Assembly: GCA_016764895.1 (NCBI GenBank)
Contig: JAESRA010000013.1
Span: 1-41,364, forward strand
Length of the DNA: 41,364 bases
Direction of reading: 5' to 3'
From: Phycisphaerales bacterium
Lineage (GTDB): Bacteria > Planctomycetota > Phycisphaerae > Phycisphaerales > UBA1924
Positions 27,856 through 37,068 of the stretch are shown piece by piece; the stretch's first letter is position 1, and the number at the start of each line of letters is the position of its first letter. The notes beneath the pieces were generated by a model. The model was not told where the DNA came from and ran no database searches. It saw only the letters and a program-made list of their open reading frames with translations. A program made the translations under genes and the position numbers.

Positions 27856-28413
27856 TTACTCGGCAGCTTCTTCAGCAACTGGCTCAGGAGCAGGTGCTGG
27901 TTTGGCGGATTCGGCTTTGGACATCGCGTCCTTGGCAGCGGCGAGGCACTTGGCGGCCTCGTCGTCCTTGGCGAGCGACAAGGTGTTCTGCACCATGTTG
28001 AACGCCTTCTTGGCACTGTTGACAAATGGGGTCAGGTCGGCATCAGAATCGCCGGCCATTTTTTCGAGCGAAGCGACGATGCCTTCGATTTCTTTGCGGG
28101 CCTTCTTGCACTCGCCACGCTTCATGTTGGTGGCGCGATCAGATATCCATTTGGCTTTCATATCGCCTTCGAGGATGTCGGCTTTGCCGAGCATGTCGCG
28201 GACGGTGTCGGATGGCTGGGCACCCTTGGCGAGCCAGACTTTGATCTCTTCGATCTTGAGCACGATCTGCTTATCTTCGTCCTTGCACATCGGGTCGTAG
28301 TGACCGAGGTTTTCAAGAACGCGGCCATTGCGGCGGGTGCGTTGATCGATCGCATTAATGCGGTAAAACGGGCGGTGAGTGCGGCCAAAGCGCTGCATAC
28401 GGAGACGAACCAT
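27856..28413 (-). CDS. rpsP: 30S ribosomal protein S16 with ~100-aa C-terminal extension
   Basis: MVRLRMQRFGRTHRPFYRINAIDQRTRRNGRVLENLGHYDP...VWLAKGAQPSDTVRDML; SD AAAGGAT upstream. Confidence 0.95.
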   Translation of the reverse strand: MVRLRMQRFGRTHRPFYRINAIDQRTRRNGRVLENLGHYDPMCKDEDKQIVLKIEEIKVWLAKGAQPSDTVRDMLGKADILEGDMKAKWISDRATNMKRGECKKARKEIEGIVASLEKMAGDSDADLTPFVNSAKKAFNMVQNTLSLAKDDEAAKCLAAAKDAMSKAESAKPAPAPEPVAEEAAE

Positions 28414-28640
28414 GGTGGTTATCCTTTCATTGCCCGTTCCACTCTTCCAAGAGGTCGGGAGTCCAAACCCAGCAGTACCGATCCCAAACCATTGCCTGGT
28501 ATCGGTTTAATCCCTCGACTGCGCCAACCGTTGGTGCTGTCTGCGTCCGCTGGGAAGAGAATCGTTGGCATGAATCCCCGCTAAATCCACTCCCTACCCG
28601 ATCTTCCGCTCTTTTCTTGGCTCCCCCACTATCATGCCCC

Positions 28641-29432
28641 ATGCGGATTGATGTCCTGACAACCTTTCCTGAAATGTTCGAGAACCAATCGCCCGGCGCA
28701 ATGGGGGTTTCGATCCCAGGCAGAGCCCAGAAAATGGGGCTTCTGGAACTCCATGCGACCAATATCCGTGATTACACCACCGACAAGCATCGCAAGACCG
28801 ATGATCGTCCCTACGGCGGCGGTCCAGGAATGGTCATGATGTGCCAGCCGGTTTGGGACGCGGTTATGGCCGTCGAATCCGCCGACCCACGCCCGGCGAC
28901 CCGGATTTACCTGACCCCGCAAGGGCGGCCCCTGACTCAGGACCTCGTCGAGTCGCTGGCAACCAAGCCTCGGTTGCTGATGATCGCGGGGCATTATGAG
29001 GGGATTGATGAGCGAGTGATCGAACGGCTCGATCCACTAGAAATCTCCATCGGGGATTACATCCTCTCTGGGGGCGAGCTGGCGGCGATGGTTTTGATCG
29101 ATTCTGTGACAAGAACTTTATCGGGTGTACTGGGACACGAGAACTCGGCGGCGGAGGATTCGTTTTCGCCAGCCAACACCACCAATCCAGACGGCTCTGT
29201 GATTGATCCCAAGGCCCTCAAAGGGCTCGATATTCCGACCGGTGCTAAGTTGCTCGATTGCCCCCACTACACGCGTCCGCAGGTCTGGGAGGGTATGGGG
29301 ATACCTGAAGTGCTTACAAGTGGGGATCACAATGCGGTCGCCCGCTGGCGACTCGAACAACGGCTTTCTAGAACCCAAGTGCGCCGACCTGAATTATTGA
29401 CCTCTAAATCTTGTATAAATCTTGACTCATAG
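28641..29432 (+). CDS. trmD: tRNA (guanine(37)-N1)-methyltransferase
   Basis: MRIDVLTTFPEMF, DDRPYGGGPGMVM, LIAGHYEGIDERV, EISIGDYILSGGELAAM, PHYTRPQVWEG. Confidence 0.96.
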   Translation: MRIDVLTTFPEMFENQSPGAMGVSIPGRAQKMGLLELHATNIRDYTTDKHRKTDDRPYGGGPGMVMMCQPVWDAVMAVESADPRPATRIYLTPQGRPLTQDLVESLATKPRLLMIAGHYEGIDERVIERLDPLEISIGDYILSGGELAAMVLIDSVTRTLSGVLGHENSAAEDSFSPANTTNPDGSVIDPKALKGLDIPTGAKLLDCPHYTRPQVWEGMGIPEVLTSGDHNAVARWRLEQRLSRTQVRRPELLTSKSCINLDS

Positions 29433-29537
29433 GGTCAAGAGAGCGATTATCTATGACCCCGAGCGTCGATGTTCGGCCTGCACAGGATCGGGGACTTGTC
29501 TTTACACCATACCCCGAATCAATTTGGAGATTCTCGA

Positions 29538-29852
29538 ATGAACAACACAATCAAAGCCCTGCTCGGTGCCGCACTTCTTACTGTCGTTATGTCCGGTTGC
29601 GAGACCATGGCTGAGCGCAGTGCCAACAGCCCAGACGGCAAGGCCTGCGACACCGCTAAGTATTCATCAGATAAAAAAGCCGACTGTGATAAAGCAGACA
29701 AAGCTGGATGTGATAAAGCAGACAAAGCTGGCTGTGATAAGAAATCCAAAGCTGGCTGTGACAAGGAAGCCAAAGCAGCCAAGGCAGCATGCCCATCAGG
29801 CAAGGCCGCGATGAAGTGTGGCGAAAACTGCACCAAGCCCTGCTGTGCATAA
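29538..29852 (+). CDS. Small Cys/Lys-rich repeat lipoprotein
   Basis: Lipobox-like LLTVVMSGC; 8-aa repeats DKADKAGC; SD GGAG upstream; terminator downstream. Confidence 0.8.
   Translation: MNNTIKALLGAALLTVVMSGCETMAERSANSPDGKACDTAKYSSDKKADCDKADKAGCDKADKAGCDKKSKAGCDKEAKAAKAACPSGKAAMKCGENCTKPCCA
29689..29760 (+). repeat. Three tandem 24-nt coding repeats
   Basis: GATAAAGCAGACAAAGCTGGATGT / GATAAAGCAGACAAAGCTGGCTGT / GATAAGAAATCCAAAGCTGGCTGT. Confidence 0.9.
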
Positions 29853-29919
29853 ACCGATTCTGGCTGATTGAGGCTCTAGGCCTTGATTCTCTGTCAGGAT
29901 TCGTGATTCAAATACACAG

Positions 29920-29942
29920 ACCCGCTTTGGAGCGGGTTTTTT
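29920..29942 (+). terminator. Rho-independent terminator after the Cys-rich lipoprotein
   Basis: ACCCGCT-TTGG-AGCGGGT-TTTTT. Confidence 0.92.
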
Positions 29943-29972
29943 CATGACCAAGGTCTACCCTTATACACACCC

Positions 29973-31442
29973 ATGGAAGCACTCCTGACCACACTCGCCG
30001 ACTGGAAACCGTTTAACGCCATCGTTGTCGGCGACTTCATGCTCGACCAGCAACTCTATGGCAACGCCAACCGGCTCTCACCCGACGCTCCCGTTCCCGT
30101 TCTCCATGTCACCAAACAAGAAAACCAACCTGGCGGGGCGGCGAATCTGTGTCTTGATCTTCACGCGATGCACGGCAAGGTCATGGCCATCGGAGTCGTT
30201 GGCCAAGATCAAGACTCCAAAATCCTCACCGATGCACTCAACGACCAAGGCGTCGATGCTGAGTCGATCATCAACGATCCGTCTCGGCCTACGACTGTCA
30301 AGCGGAATCTGATCGGGCTGGCACAAGGGCGGCACGCTCAAAAAATGTTCCGCGTCGATTTCGAATCTTCTGAACCCATCGACCAATCAATCGTTGATCA
30401 ACTGCTCAAACAGTTCGATGCACACCTTGCCGATGCTGACTTTGTGTGCATCGAGGATTACAACAAGGGTGTGTGTACGCCCGCGTTGTGCCAGGAAATC
30501 ATCAAACGAGCCAAGCTCGCGGGCAAGCCGGTGTATGTCGATCCGGCGCCGATTAAGGACTACAGCAAGTACGCCGGGGCGACGGCGATTACGCCCAACC
30601 GCACCGAGGGCGAGCTCGCCAGTTCGCTCGACAACAAGAGCGATGACCGTGCAATCGCCCATGATCTCCGTACTCAGAACGATTTTGAAACTGTCGTCCT
30701 GACGCTCGACAAGCACGGGGCTCTGCTAGAGCGCGGAGACCTTGATGAAGCGGTGTCGATCCCGACGCAGGCGCGGAGCGTGTATGATGTGACGGGTGCT
30801 GGGGACATGATGCTTGCGGGGCTTGCTGCTGCTCGGGCCAATGGGCTTGGATGGGTGGATTCGGTCAGGCTGGCCAATGCGGCCGCGGGATTGGAAGTTG
30901 AAATCTTTGGCGTGGCTCCGATCCCCATCGAAAAAATCCATCATGAACTGCTGATGCTCAATGCTGGATCTAGGGGTAAACTTCGCACCCTCAATGAAGC
31001 GATCGTGATGACCAAGGCCTCCAAGAACAGCGGTCAATCTGTGGTCTTTACCAATGGGTGCTTTGACATTATTCATGCGGGGCATATTTCGCTGTTGCAG
31101 CGGGCCGCGGCTTTGGGTGATGTGCTGATTGTGGCGATGAACGACGATCACTCTGTCCGCAGGCTCAAAGGCCCGACCCGGCCGGTCAACGACCAGGAGA
31201 ACCGGGCTCGGGTGCTGGGGGCACTCGAATGTGTCGATGCCGTGGTGCTGTTTCATGACCAAACCCCGATCACACTCATCGAGGGGATCAAGCCCGATGT
31301 TTTGGTCAAGGGCGGGGACTACAGCGTGGAAACTGTTGTCGGCGCAGAGTTTGTGATCGCCAGCGGCGGTCGCGTTGAACTGTTGAGCCTCGTCGATGGG
31401 CTATCGAGCACCTCGACAATCGAGAAGATGAAGCAGTCCTGA
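29973..31442 (+). CDS. hldE: Bifunctional heptose 7-phosphate kinase / heptose 1-phosphate adenylyltransferase
   Basis: PfkB-type N-terminal kinase (GDFMLDQQLYGNANRLSPDAPVPVLHV, DVTGAGDMMLAGL) fused to nucleotidyltransferase (VFTNGCFDIIHAGHISLL, NDDHSVRRLKGPTRPVN). Confidence 0.94.
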   Translation: MEALLTTLADWKPFNAIVVGDFMLDQQLYGNANRLSPDAPVPVLHVTKQENQPGGAANLCLDLHAMHGKVMAIGVVGQDQDSKILTDALNDQGVDAESIINDPSRPTTVKRNLIGLAQGRHAQKMFRVDFESSEPIDQSIVDQLLKQFDAHLADADFVCIEDYNKGVCTPALCQEIIKRAKLAGKPVYVDPAPIKDYSKYAGATAITPNRTEGELASSLDNKSDDRAIAHDLRTQNDFETVVLTLDKHGALLERGDLDEAVSIPTQARSVYDVTGAGDMMLAGLAAARANGLGWVDSVRLANAAAGLEVEIFGVAPIPIEKIHHELLMLNAGSRGKLRTLNEAIVMTKASKNSGQSVVFTNGCFDIIHAGHISLLQRAAALGDVLIVAMNDDHSVRRLKGPTRPVNDQENRARVLGALECVDAVVLFHDQTPITLIEGIKPDVLVKGGDYSVETVVGAEFVIASGGRVELLSLVDGLSSTSTIEKMKQS

Positions 31443-31548
31443 ACGATCAGCCAGAGTTGCCCACATGTTTGTGGGGGGCTTGTGGAATGGACGATGACAT
31501 CCAAAACAATCCCCTGAGACCAAAGATTCCCGCTGGATTGTCCGATAT

Positions 31549-31986
31549 ATGTGCATGCCTACCACGCACCTGATGATTGTCCATCCCCGCTACATCGCCC
31601 CGCTCCTGAGCGGGACCAAGTCCCTTGAATCTCGGCTCGGACAAGACCGGCGTGCGCCCTTTGGCAAGGTCAGCCCCGGCGACATCGTCTACATCAAACC
31701 CACTGGCAAACGAGTCATCGCAAAGGCCATCGTCCGCTGCGTTGAAGAATACGAAGACCTCACCCCCGACGACATCATTAACCTCCGCGAGTCTTACGAC
31801 GACCGCATCATGGGCGGCGACCACTACTGGCAGTCCAAAGCCAACGCCAAATACGCGACCCTGATCGGTTTTGCGAAGGTGACGATGCTCAACGATGATT
31901 CTACTGTTCCCAGCGAGCTCTTGGTGGCCGACCGCAACGCTTGGCGGATCGTCAAGCCCGATGAGTCCGGCAAGCGGGCCGCGTAA
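31549..31986 (+). CDS. ASCH-domain (PUA-like) protein
   Basis: MIVHPRYIAPLLSGTKSLESRLGQDRRAPFGKVSPGDIVYIKPTGKRVIAKAIV. Confidence 0.75.
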   Translation: MCMPTTHLMIVHPRYIAPLLSGTKSLESRLGQDRRAPFGKVSPGDIVYIKPTGKRVIAKAIVRCVEEYEDLTPDDIINLRESYDDRIMGGDHYWQSKANAKYATLIGFAKVTMLNDDSTVPSELLVADRNAWRIVKPDESGKRAA

Positions 31987-31992
31987 GTCTGG

Positions 31993-32631
31993 TTAGTTCA
32001 GATAAAACGAGTTTACCCGCTCGATCACGCGGCTCAGGGGCAATCCCACAATCGAAGTTTCGTCACCTGTGAAGGTGATCGGCCAGCCTGCTGCGAGCCG
32101 TTCGGTGATGTTGTACGCCCCGGCCTTGCCTTGCCAGAGTTCCGAATCGAGATACAATTCGATCTCGTCATCGGAAATCTGCCCCACCGTCACAACCGAC
32201 CGATCCACAAATAGATCACGGCGACCAGTGTGGGGATCAAGGATCGCGACTCCGGTAAGCACCTCATGGGTTGAACCGCTCATGAGGTTGATGATTTGGC
32301 GGGCGTGGTCGCGGTCGTCGGGCTGCCCGATGATCTGCCCGTCCTGAACGCAGACCGTATCGGCGCCGATGATGACGATCTGCCCCTGAAGATCCGCATC
32401 ATCGATGGTTCGTGAACTGGAGATTGCTTTGAGATACGCCAGAGCAACCACCCATTGATCGGCGTTGGTCCCATGACCGGGAACGAGCTCGCCGTCGTCG
32501 ATTGCTGCGGGGTGTACCCGGTGCGCAACACCTGCCTGCGTAAGCATTTGTCGTCTTCGGGGAGAAGAACTAGCAAGCACCACGATCGGGAAGTTGCTGT
32601 GGGTTTCGGGATGGTCTTTGGTCGTGTTCAT
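31993..32631 (-). CDS. maf: Maf-family nucleotide pyrophosphatase
   Basis: VLASSSPRRRQMLTQAGV, IIGADTVC, GKAGAYNI. Confidence 0.92.
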   Translation of the reverse strand: MNTTKDHPETHSNFPIVVLASSSPRRRQMLTQAGVAHRVHPAAIDDGELVPGHGTNADQWVVALAYLKAISSSRTIDDADLQGQIVIIGADTVCVQDGQIIGQPDDRDHARQIINLMSGSTHEVLTGVAILDPHTGRRDLFVDRSVVTVGQISDDEIELYLDSELWQGKAGAYNITERLAAGWPITFTGDETSIVGLPLSRVIERVNSFYLN

Positions 32632-32698
32632 GGGGTCTATTCAATGTATACCAGATCGGTCCAACATTATTCCCTTGAATAGACACAACTGACAAGAA

Positions 32699-33670
32699 CT
32701 ACATCTTCTTGTGATAAACCTGCCAGTCGAAGGTCTCGATCAACGCGTCGATTGTTTCGTGCGTCGGGACGGGAACACCAAGAGCCGCGGCCCGATCCAC
32801 GATCTGCCGATTAAGCTGCCCGACCTCCGACGGTCGACCCTGCTGAATGTCATGCACCATCGATGGAAGGTGATGCGTTGATTTGGATGCCAGCTCAAGA
32901 GCCCGCTCACGGAAGTTCTCGCCCAGATCAATCCCCTCGGCCCGCGCCACCGCCTCGCCCTCATCAAGCATCCGAACCACCAACTCCCGCGACGGAGAAT
33001 CAAACACCGACCCGATATCAGCATTGACCAGAGCGCACACGGGATTGATCGCCGCGTTGATGATCCCCTTGGCCCAAACTGGAACCTCGATGTTGTCGAG
33101 ATACTCAGTCCCAAATCCTACTTCTGTAAACTTCTCGGCAAGATACTCACAATCCGGCCGGATCGAGTCATCCAGACACCCAATACAGTGCGGCGGATCG
33201 TGCATGATGATGTCCACCGTGCCTTGCTCGTCGCGGATCACCGCGCCGTATCGCAACACCATCCGCATGACCTTGGTTGTTCCGAGCATGTCCATAATGG
33301 CACGGCCTGGGTCGATGCCATTCTGGTAAGAGATCAACTTGACCTCCGGGCGTCCGGGCTGACGGATTTTTTCGCGGAGCGGGGCGAGTTCCTCGCAAAC
33401 CTCTTGGAGTGATGTCGTCTTGACTGCGATAAACAAATACTGCACGCCTCCGATCTCCCCGAGTTCGGCGGCGTCTCGGACAATAACAGGGCGAGCGGTC
33501 GCTTCGAGGGCTCCGGTGCATCGGACGCCATGTTCAAAGATTTGAGCCGCCCGCTGGGGTTCTCTGCACACAATGGCTGTTGGGGCGAATCGGGATGTGA
33601 TGGCCGCAAGCGATGAGCCCATCGCCCCGGCACCAATAATTCCAATTCTGGGTTGTTCAGTCATGCTCAA
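32699..33670 (-). CDS. Ketopantoate reductase family (2-dehydropantoate 2-reductase)
   Basis: RIGIIGAGAMGSSLAA Rossmann motif; SYQNGID; KGIINAAINPVCALVNADIG; STHHLPSMVHDIQQGRPSEVGQLNRQIVDRAAALGVPVPTHETI. Confidence 0.9.
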   Translation of the reverse strand: MSMTEQPRIGIIGAGAMGSSLAAITSRFAPTAIVCREPQRAAQIFEHGVRCTGALEATARPVIVRDAAELGEIGGVQYLFIAVKTTSLQEVCEELAPLREKIRQPGRPEVKLISYQNGIDPGRAIMDMLGTTKVMRMVLRYGAVIRDEQGTVDIIMHDPPHCIGCLDDSIRPDCEYLAEKFTEVGFGTEYLDNIEVPVWAKGIINAAINPVCALVNADIGSVFDSPSRELVVRMLDEGEAVARAEGIDLGENFRERALELASKSTHHLPSMVHDIQQGRPSEVGQLNRQIVDRAAALGVPVPTHETIDALIETFDWQVYHKKM

Positions 33671-33730
33671 TCATATTCGGACGAACTCGTAATCAATCAA
33701 CTTGGCTGAATTCTGACCACCGATCATGCA

Positions 33731-33758
33731 AAAAAACACCCCGCCGAAACGGGGTGTT
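33731..33758 (-). terminator. Terminator of the DUF11 lipoprotein gene
   Basis: Minus strand AACACCCCG-TTTCGG-CGGGGTGTT-TTTTT. Confidence 0.92.
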
Positions 33759-33798
33759 GAAGGTCGTATGACCTGTTTGGATATGAAACCTGTTGAAC

Positions 33799-35421
33799 TT
33801 ATTCGTACAAGTTGGTGGCTTCGGTTTCGATGACCGGGCTGGTCAGGTTGTCCGAAGTCATTTCCAAACGGAAGCGGACATCGCCTGAGGCATCGGCACG
33901 GACGGTGATTCGCCATGAAGCGTCTGCACCGACTGCGAGAGTACCGAGTGGGCTGAAGGTGATCTTCTGGCCACTGACGGTCGCTGCGGTTGCACCGATT
34001 GAACCGATATACGCTTGCTCACCTGGGAGGGTTGCGACGATGCGGACATTGTGGTCTGGAGCCGAGCCCTGGTTGGTGACGGTGATGACATAGGTTGTCT
34101 GGCCGCCGACTTCGACTGGGTCGGTGATGTCAACTACTTCGAGAAGCACAGCGGGGATGCCCTTGACACCAGAGGTGCAAGAATCAGCTACAGCATCAGC
34201 ACATGCAGCGTTGGCTGTTGCTGATGAGGTGTATTCGCCAGCATTTTCAGCTTTGACGGTGATTGAGAAATCACGATCTGCACCGGCTGCCAATGCGCCG
34301 AAGTCCCAGTTCACACTGTTTCCATGAACGCGTCCACCTTCTGATGAGCGGACCAGCGAGGTTCCTGCGGGGATGGAGACTGAGGCAACGGTCGAGGCGG
34401 CTTGGCCGTCGCCGTTGTTGGTCAGTGTGTACCCGAAGGTCATGTTGCGACCGAGATACTGAACATCTGAACAGTCTGCTGACAGAGCGAGTTCTGGGGC
34501 AACGATGACGGTGGTTGTTGCGGCTGCGTCAGCTTCGAGTCCGCCGTTGGCGGTTGCACTTGCTGGGCTTTTGAAGGAGCCGGTTGCTGATGCCATTGCC
34601 CTGACTTCGAAGGTCTTGGATTCGCCTGATGCGAGTGTCCCGACTGGGATGTTCACATTGCGGCCGCCGTTGGCTGTTGCCAGACCGTTTGGCAATGAGT
34701 CAGTAATGACGATGCCGCTGGCAGCACCGGTGCCGGTGTTGCTGACGGTGTAGCGGATTACAACCTCGTCACACTTGAGAGCATGCTCGGTGGCAGTCTT
34801 GGTCAGTGCGAGTGCTGGCTCAACGACATTGAGCGATGCACAGAGGTAGTTGTTGTATGAAACAGTGACGCAATCTGAAGCCAGGCCAACTTCGCTGGCG
34901 GTGCCGGTCATGTGGATGATTTTGGTTTCGTTGGGATCAAAGTCGCCCAGTGCCCAGAGCATCTCGCCGTTGCCGGTGCTGGCTTTGGGATCTGAACTGA
35001 CGATGTCAAGATTGCTCTTGGAGTTGAGTGCAACGAGGACATTCTGGAGATTCGTTTCTGTCAGGTTGGTGACATGGTACGAGAAGCCGAAGTCTGAGCC
35101 ACGGATGACTTCGCCGGGCATGACCTGGTGAAGAAGGACGGCACTGGTGCGAGCTTCCCCGGTTGGGAATGCCATGCGTGCCATGGTCTCTCCGTCTTGG
35201 AGCGAAGGCGAGTAGTAGCCCCATGAATTTCTTCTTGGTGCAGGCGTTGATTCGGTGCCATCACCGACTGGGCCAAGTTTCAGTGCGCCGTGATTGTCAC
35301 TGTTACGGGCTGAACGATTGGGTGAATCACAACCGATCAATGATGTTGCCAGGCCGATCCCGGCTGCAATCATCATGGTTGTTTTCAAACTTGTGCGATT
35401 TTTTATATCCTCAGACTCCAT
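33799..35421 (-). CDS. DUF11-repeat surface lipoprotein, OmcB-like C-terminus
   Basis: Lipobox LATSLIGC; repeated TVSNTGTGAASGIVITDSLPNG / TLTNNGDG / TYVITVTNQGSAPDHNVRIVATLP domains; terminal GDVRFRLEMTSDNLTSPVIETEATNLYE. Confidence 0.85.
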   Translation of the reverse strand: MESEDIKNRTSLKTTMMIAAGIGLATSLIGCDSPNRSARNSDNHGALKLGPVGDGTESTPAPRRNSWGYYSPSLQDGETMARMAFPTGEARTSAVLLHQVMPGEVIRGSDFGFSYHVTNLTETNLQNVLVALNSKSNLDIVSSDPKASTGNGEMLWALGDFDPNETKIIHMTGTASEVGLASDCVTVSYNNYLCASLNVVEPALALTKTATEHALKCDEVVIRYTVSNTGTGAASGIVITDSLPNGLATANGGRNVNIPVGTLASGESKTFEVRAMASATGSFKSPASATANGGLEADAAATTTVIVAPELALSADCSDVQYLGRNMTFGYTLTNNGDGQAASTVASVSIPAGTSLVRSSEGGRVHGNSVNWDFGALAAGADRDFSITVKAENAGEYTSSATANAACADAVADSCTSGVKGIPAVLLEVVDITDPVEVGGQTTYVITVTNQGSAPDHNVRIVATLPGEQAYIGSIGATAATVSGQKITFSPLGTLAVGADASWRITVRADASGDVRFRLEMTSDNLTSPVIETEATNLYE

Positions 35422-35542
35422 GTTTAATACTGGACAAATGTCCTGTGCGGAACGCTCTCCGCAAGAGGTGCGAGATTGCTATCCCGCGATAAGCACAAGA
35501 TCAGCATTTCATCACAAAATAGCAAGCTCAGATTCAATATAT

Positions 35543-36613
35543 TCAGCACGCTGGCTCTGGCAAAGATTTGATACATTGAGCCTCAAATAAGCATTGCCCG
35601 CTCCGAAAATGAATCCCAAGCCGAGGCACCAAAATCGGCAGTCGATTGCCCCAAACACCCTCTCCAATGCTTGATTGGAGTTTGGTCCAATCTTTGGAAG
35701 TTGTCAAAATCGCTGATGCACCCGACATTTCCGCTTGCTGGACAAACTCCCTGAGCACCTCATCTGAATACGCATCATGATCTGGACGATCACACCGATG
35801 CACAATCTCCGTTCCTGCATCTTGAGCCATTGCGATGAATGCGTCTGGATGACCGATGGCCGTCAAGGCTGCAACTGGCCGACCGTCCAATTCCTCAACA
35901 GCACATTGAACCGGATTTTCTTGGCCAGGCTCATAGACAAACACATCGAGCCAGCGATGCTCGATGACCGCGACCTGGACTTCAGGAGCGATCTGCTCGA
36001 TCCATCGCCGAAGTTTTCCAAGTTGTTCTTGTTCAACCATCTCAGCATGCGAGACCACCACCATCTGGGCCCTACAGAGCGACTCTCCCGCCTCACGAAG
36101 AAAGCCCATCGGAAGCAAAGCGTCAAGAAACGGTGGACGAGACGCATCAATGACCACAATATCTAGATTTCGCGCTATCTTGCGATGCTGAAACCCATCA
36201 TCGAGTACCACGCAATCAATCGTTGTTCCTTCATCTGAATCAAACAACGCTCGCAAGCCTGCGACTCGATTTGGCTGGGCAACAATTGGTACTCCAGGCA
36301 GAGCGTTCATATGTTCGCATTGCTCATCGCTGAGTTGTCCTGATTGGGCTTTGTAGCCTCGCATTGCGATTGCTGGATGATACCCAGCGTCGATCAGTGT
36401 ACGGATCACATGCTGAACCAATGGGGTCTTGCCGGTGCCGCCGGTTGAAAGATTTCCGACTGAGATCACGGGTCGATCCAGAGTCGTCACGCCGGTCCCT
36501 TTGTCGTATTTTTGGTTCTGGTGGTTGATTCCGATTGAGTAGAGTTTGGCGAGCATTGATGCCAGAAACACGGGCAGCCGGGTCGGGCGGTGTTCTGGGA
36601 TCGTCTTGGTCAT
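35543..36613 (-). CDS. lpxK: Tetraacyldisaccharide 4'-kinase
   Basis: VISVGNLSTGGTGKTPLVQHVIR, AIAMRGYK, CVVLDDGFQHRKIARNLDIVVIDA. Confidence 0.93.
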   Translation of the reverse strand: MTKTIPEHRPTRLPVFLASMLAKLYSIGINHQNQKYDKGTGVTTLDRPVISVGNLSTGGTGKTPLVQHVIRTLIDAGYHPAIAMRGYKAQSGQLSDEQCEHMNALPGVPIVAQPNRVAGLRALFDSDEGTTIDCVVLDDGFQHRKIARNLDIVVIDASRPPFLDALLPMGFLREAGESLCRAQMVVVSHAEMVEQEQLGKLRRWIEQIAPEVQVAVIEHRWLDVFVYEPGQENPVQCAVEELDGRPVAALTAIGHPDAFIAMAQDAGTEIVHRCDRPDHDAYSDEVLREFVQQAEMSGASAILTTSKDWTKLQSSIGEGVWGNRLPILVPRLGIHFRSGQCLFEAQCIKSLPEPAC

Positions 36614-37038
36614 CCATCATGCTCCGGCTCGATCAAGACCTCTTGCAACTGGGCCCAGAACGCTTTGCTCTGAGACCGGGCAATCCTGATCGAGTTGATC
36701 GCATCGACGCAGGCCATCAGCACGATACCAGCAAGAAGCCCTGTAATGCAGGTCCAGGCGAGTAAAAATTGTTGTTCATTGGTCGGCGACACAATCCCGA
36801 AGCCATAGGCAAGCAGTGGAATGGTGAACATCATGACCCACCCGGTCACCATGCGGATCTGCCTGCGAGATTCGGGCATCTTGCCGATCGCGTGTTCTCG
36901 CAGGACGATCAGGTGAGCCGCGACCACCAGCAGCGCGGCCATCGCCAGCGGCAAGACAAACCAAGATGGAGCAATCGGCCCGTATTCCATGACCGAATCA
37001 TACAACGAATGTGGGAAGTCTGCCCCTAAAAACCCCAT
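36610..37038 (-). CDS. Small membrane protein of unknown function, translationally coupled to lpxK
   Basis: Four hydrophobic segments; 4-bp overlap with lpxK start; alternative start at 37050. Confidence 0.6.
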   Translation of the reverse strand: MGFLGADFPHSLYDSVMEYGPIAPSWFVLPLAMAALLVVAAHLIVLREHAIGKMPESRRQIRMVTGWVMMFTIPLLAYGFGIVSPTNEQQFLLAWTCITGLLAGIVLMACVDAINSIRIARSQSKAFWAQLQEVLIEPEHDG

Positions 37039-37068
37039 TTGCAGACCCAAGACCTACACTCTCGGACC

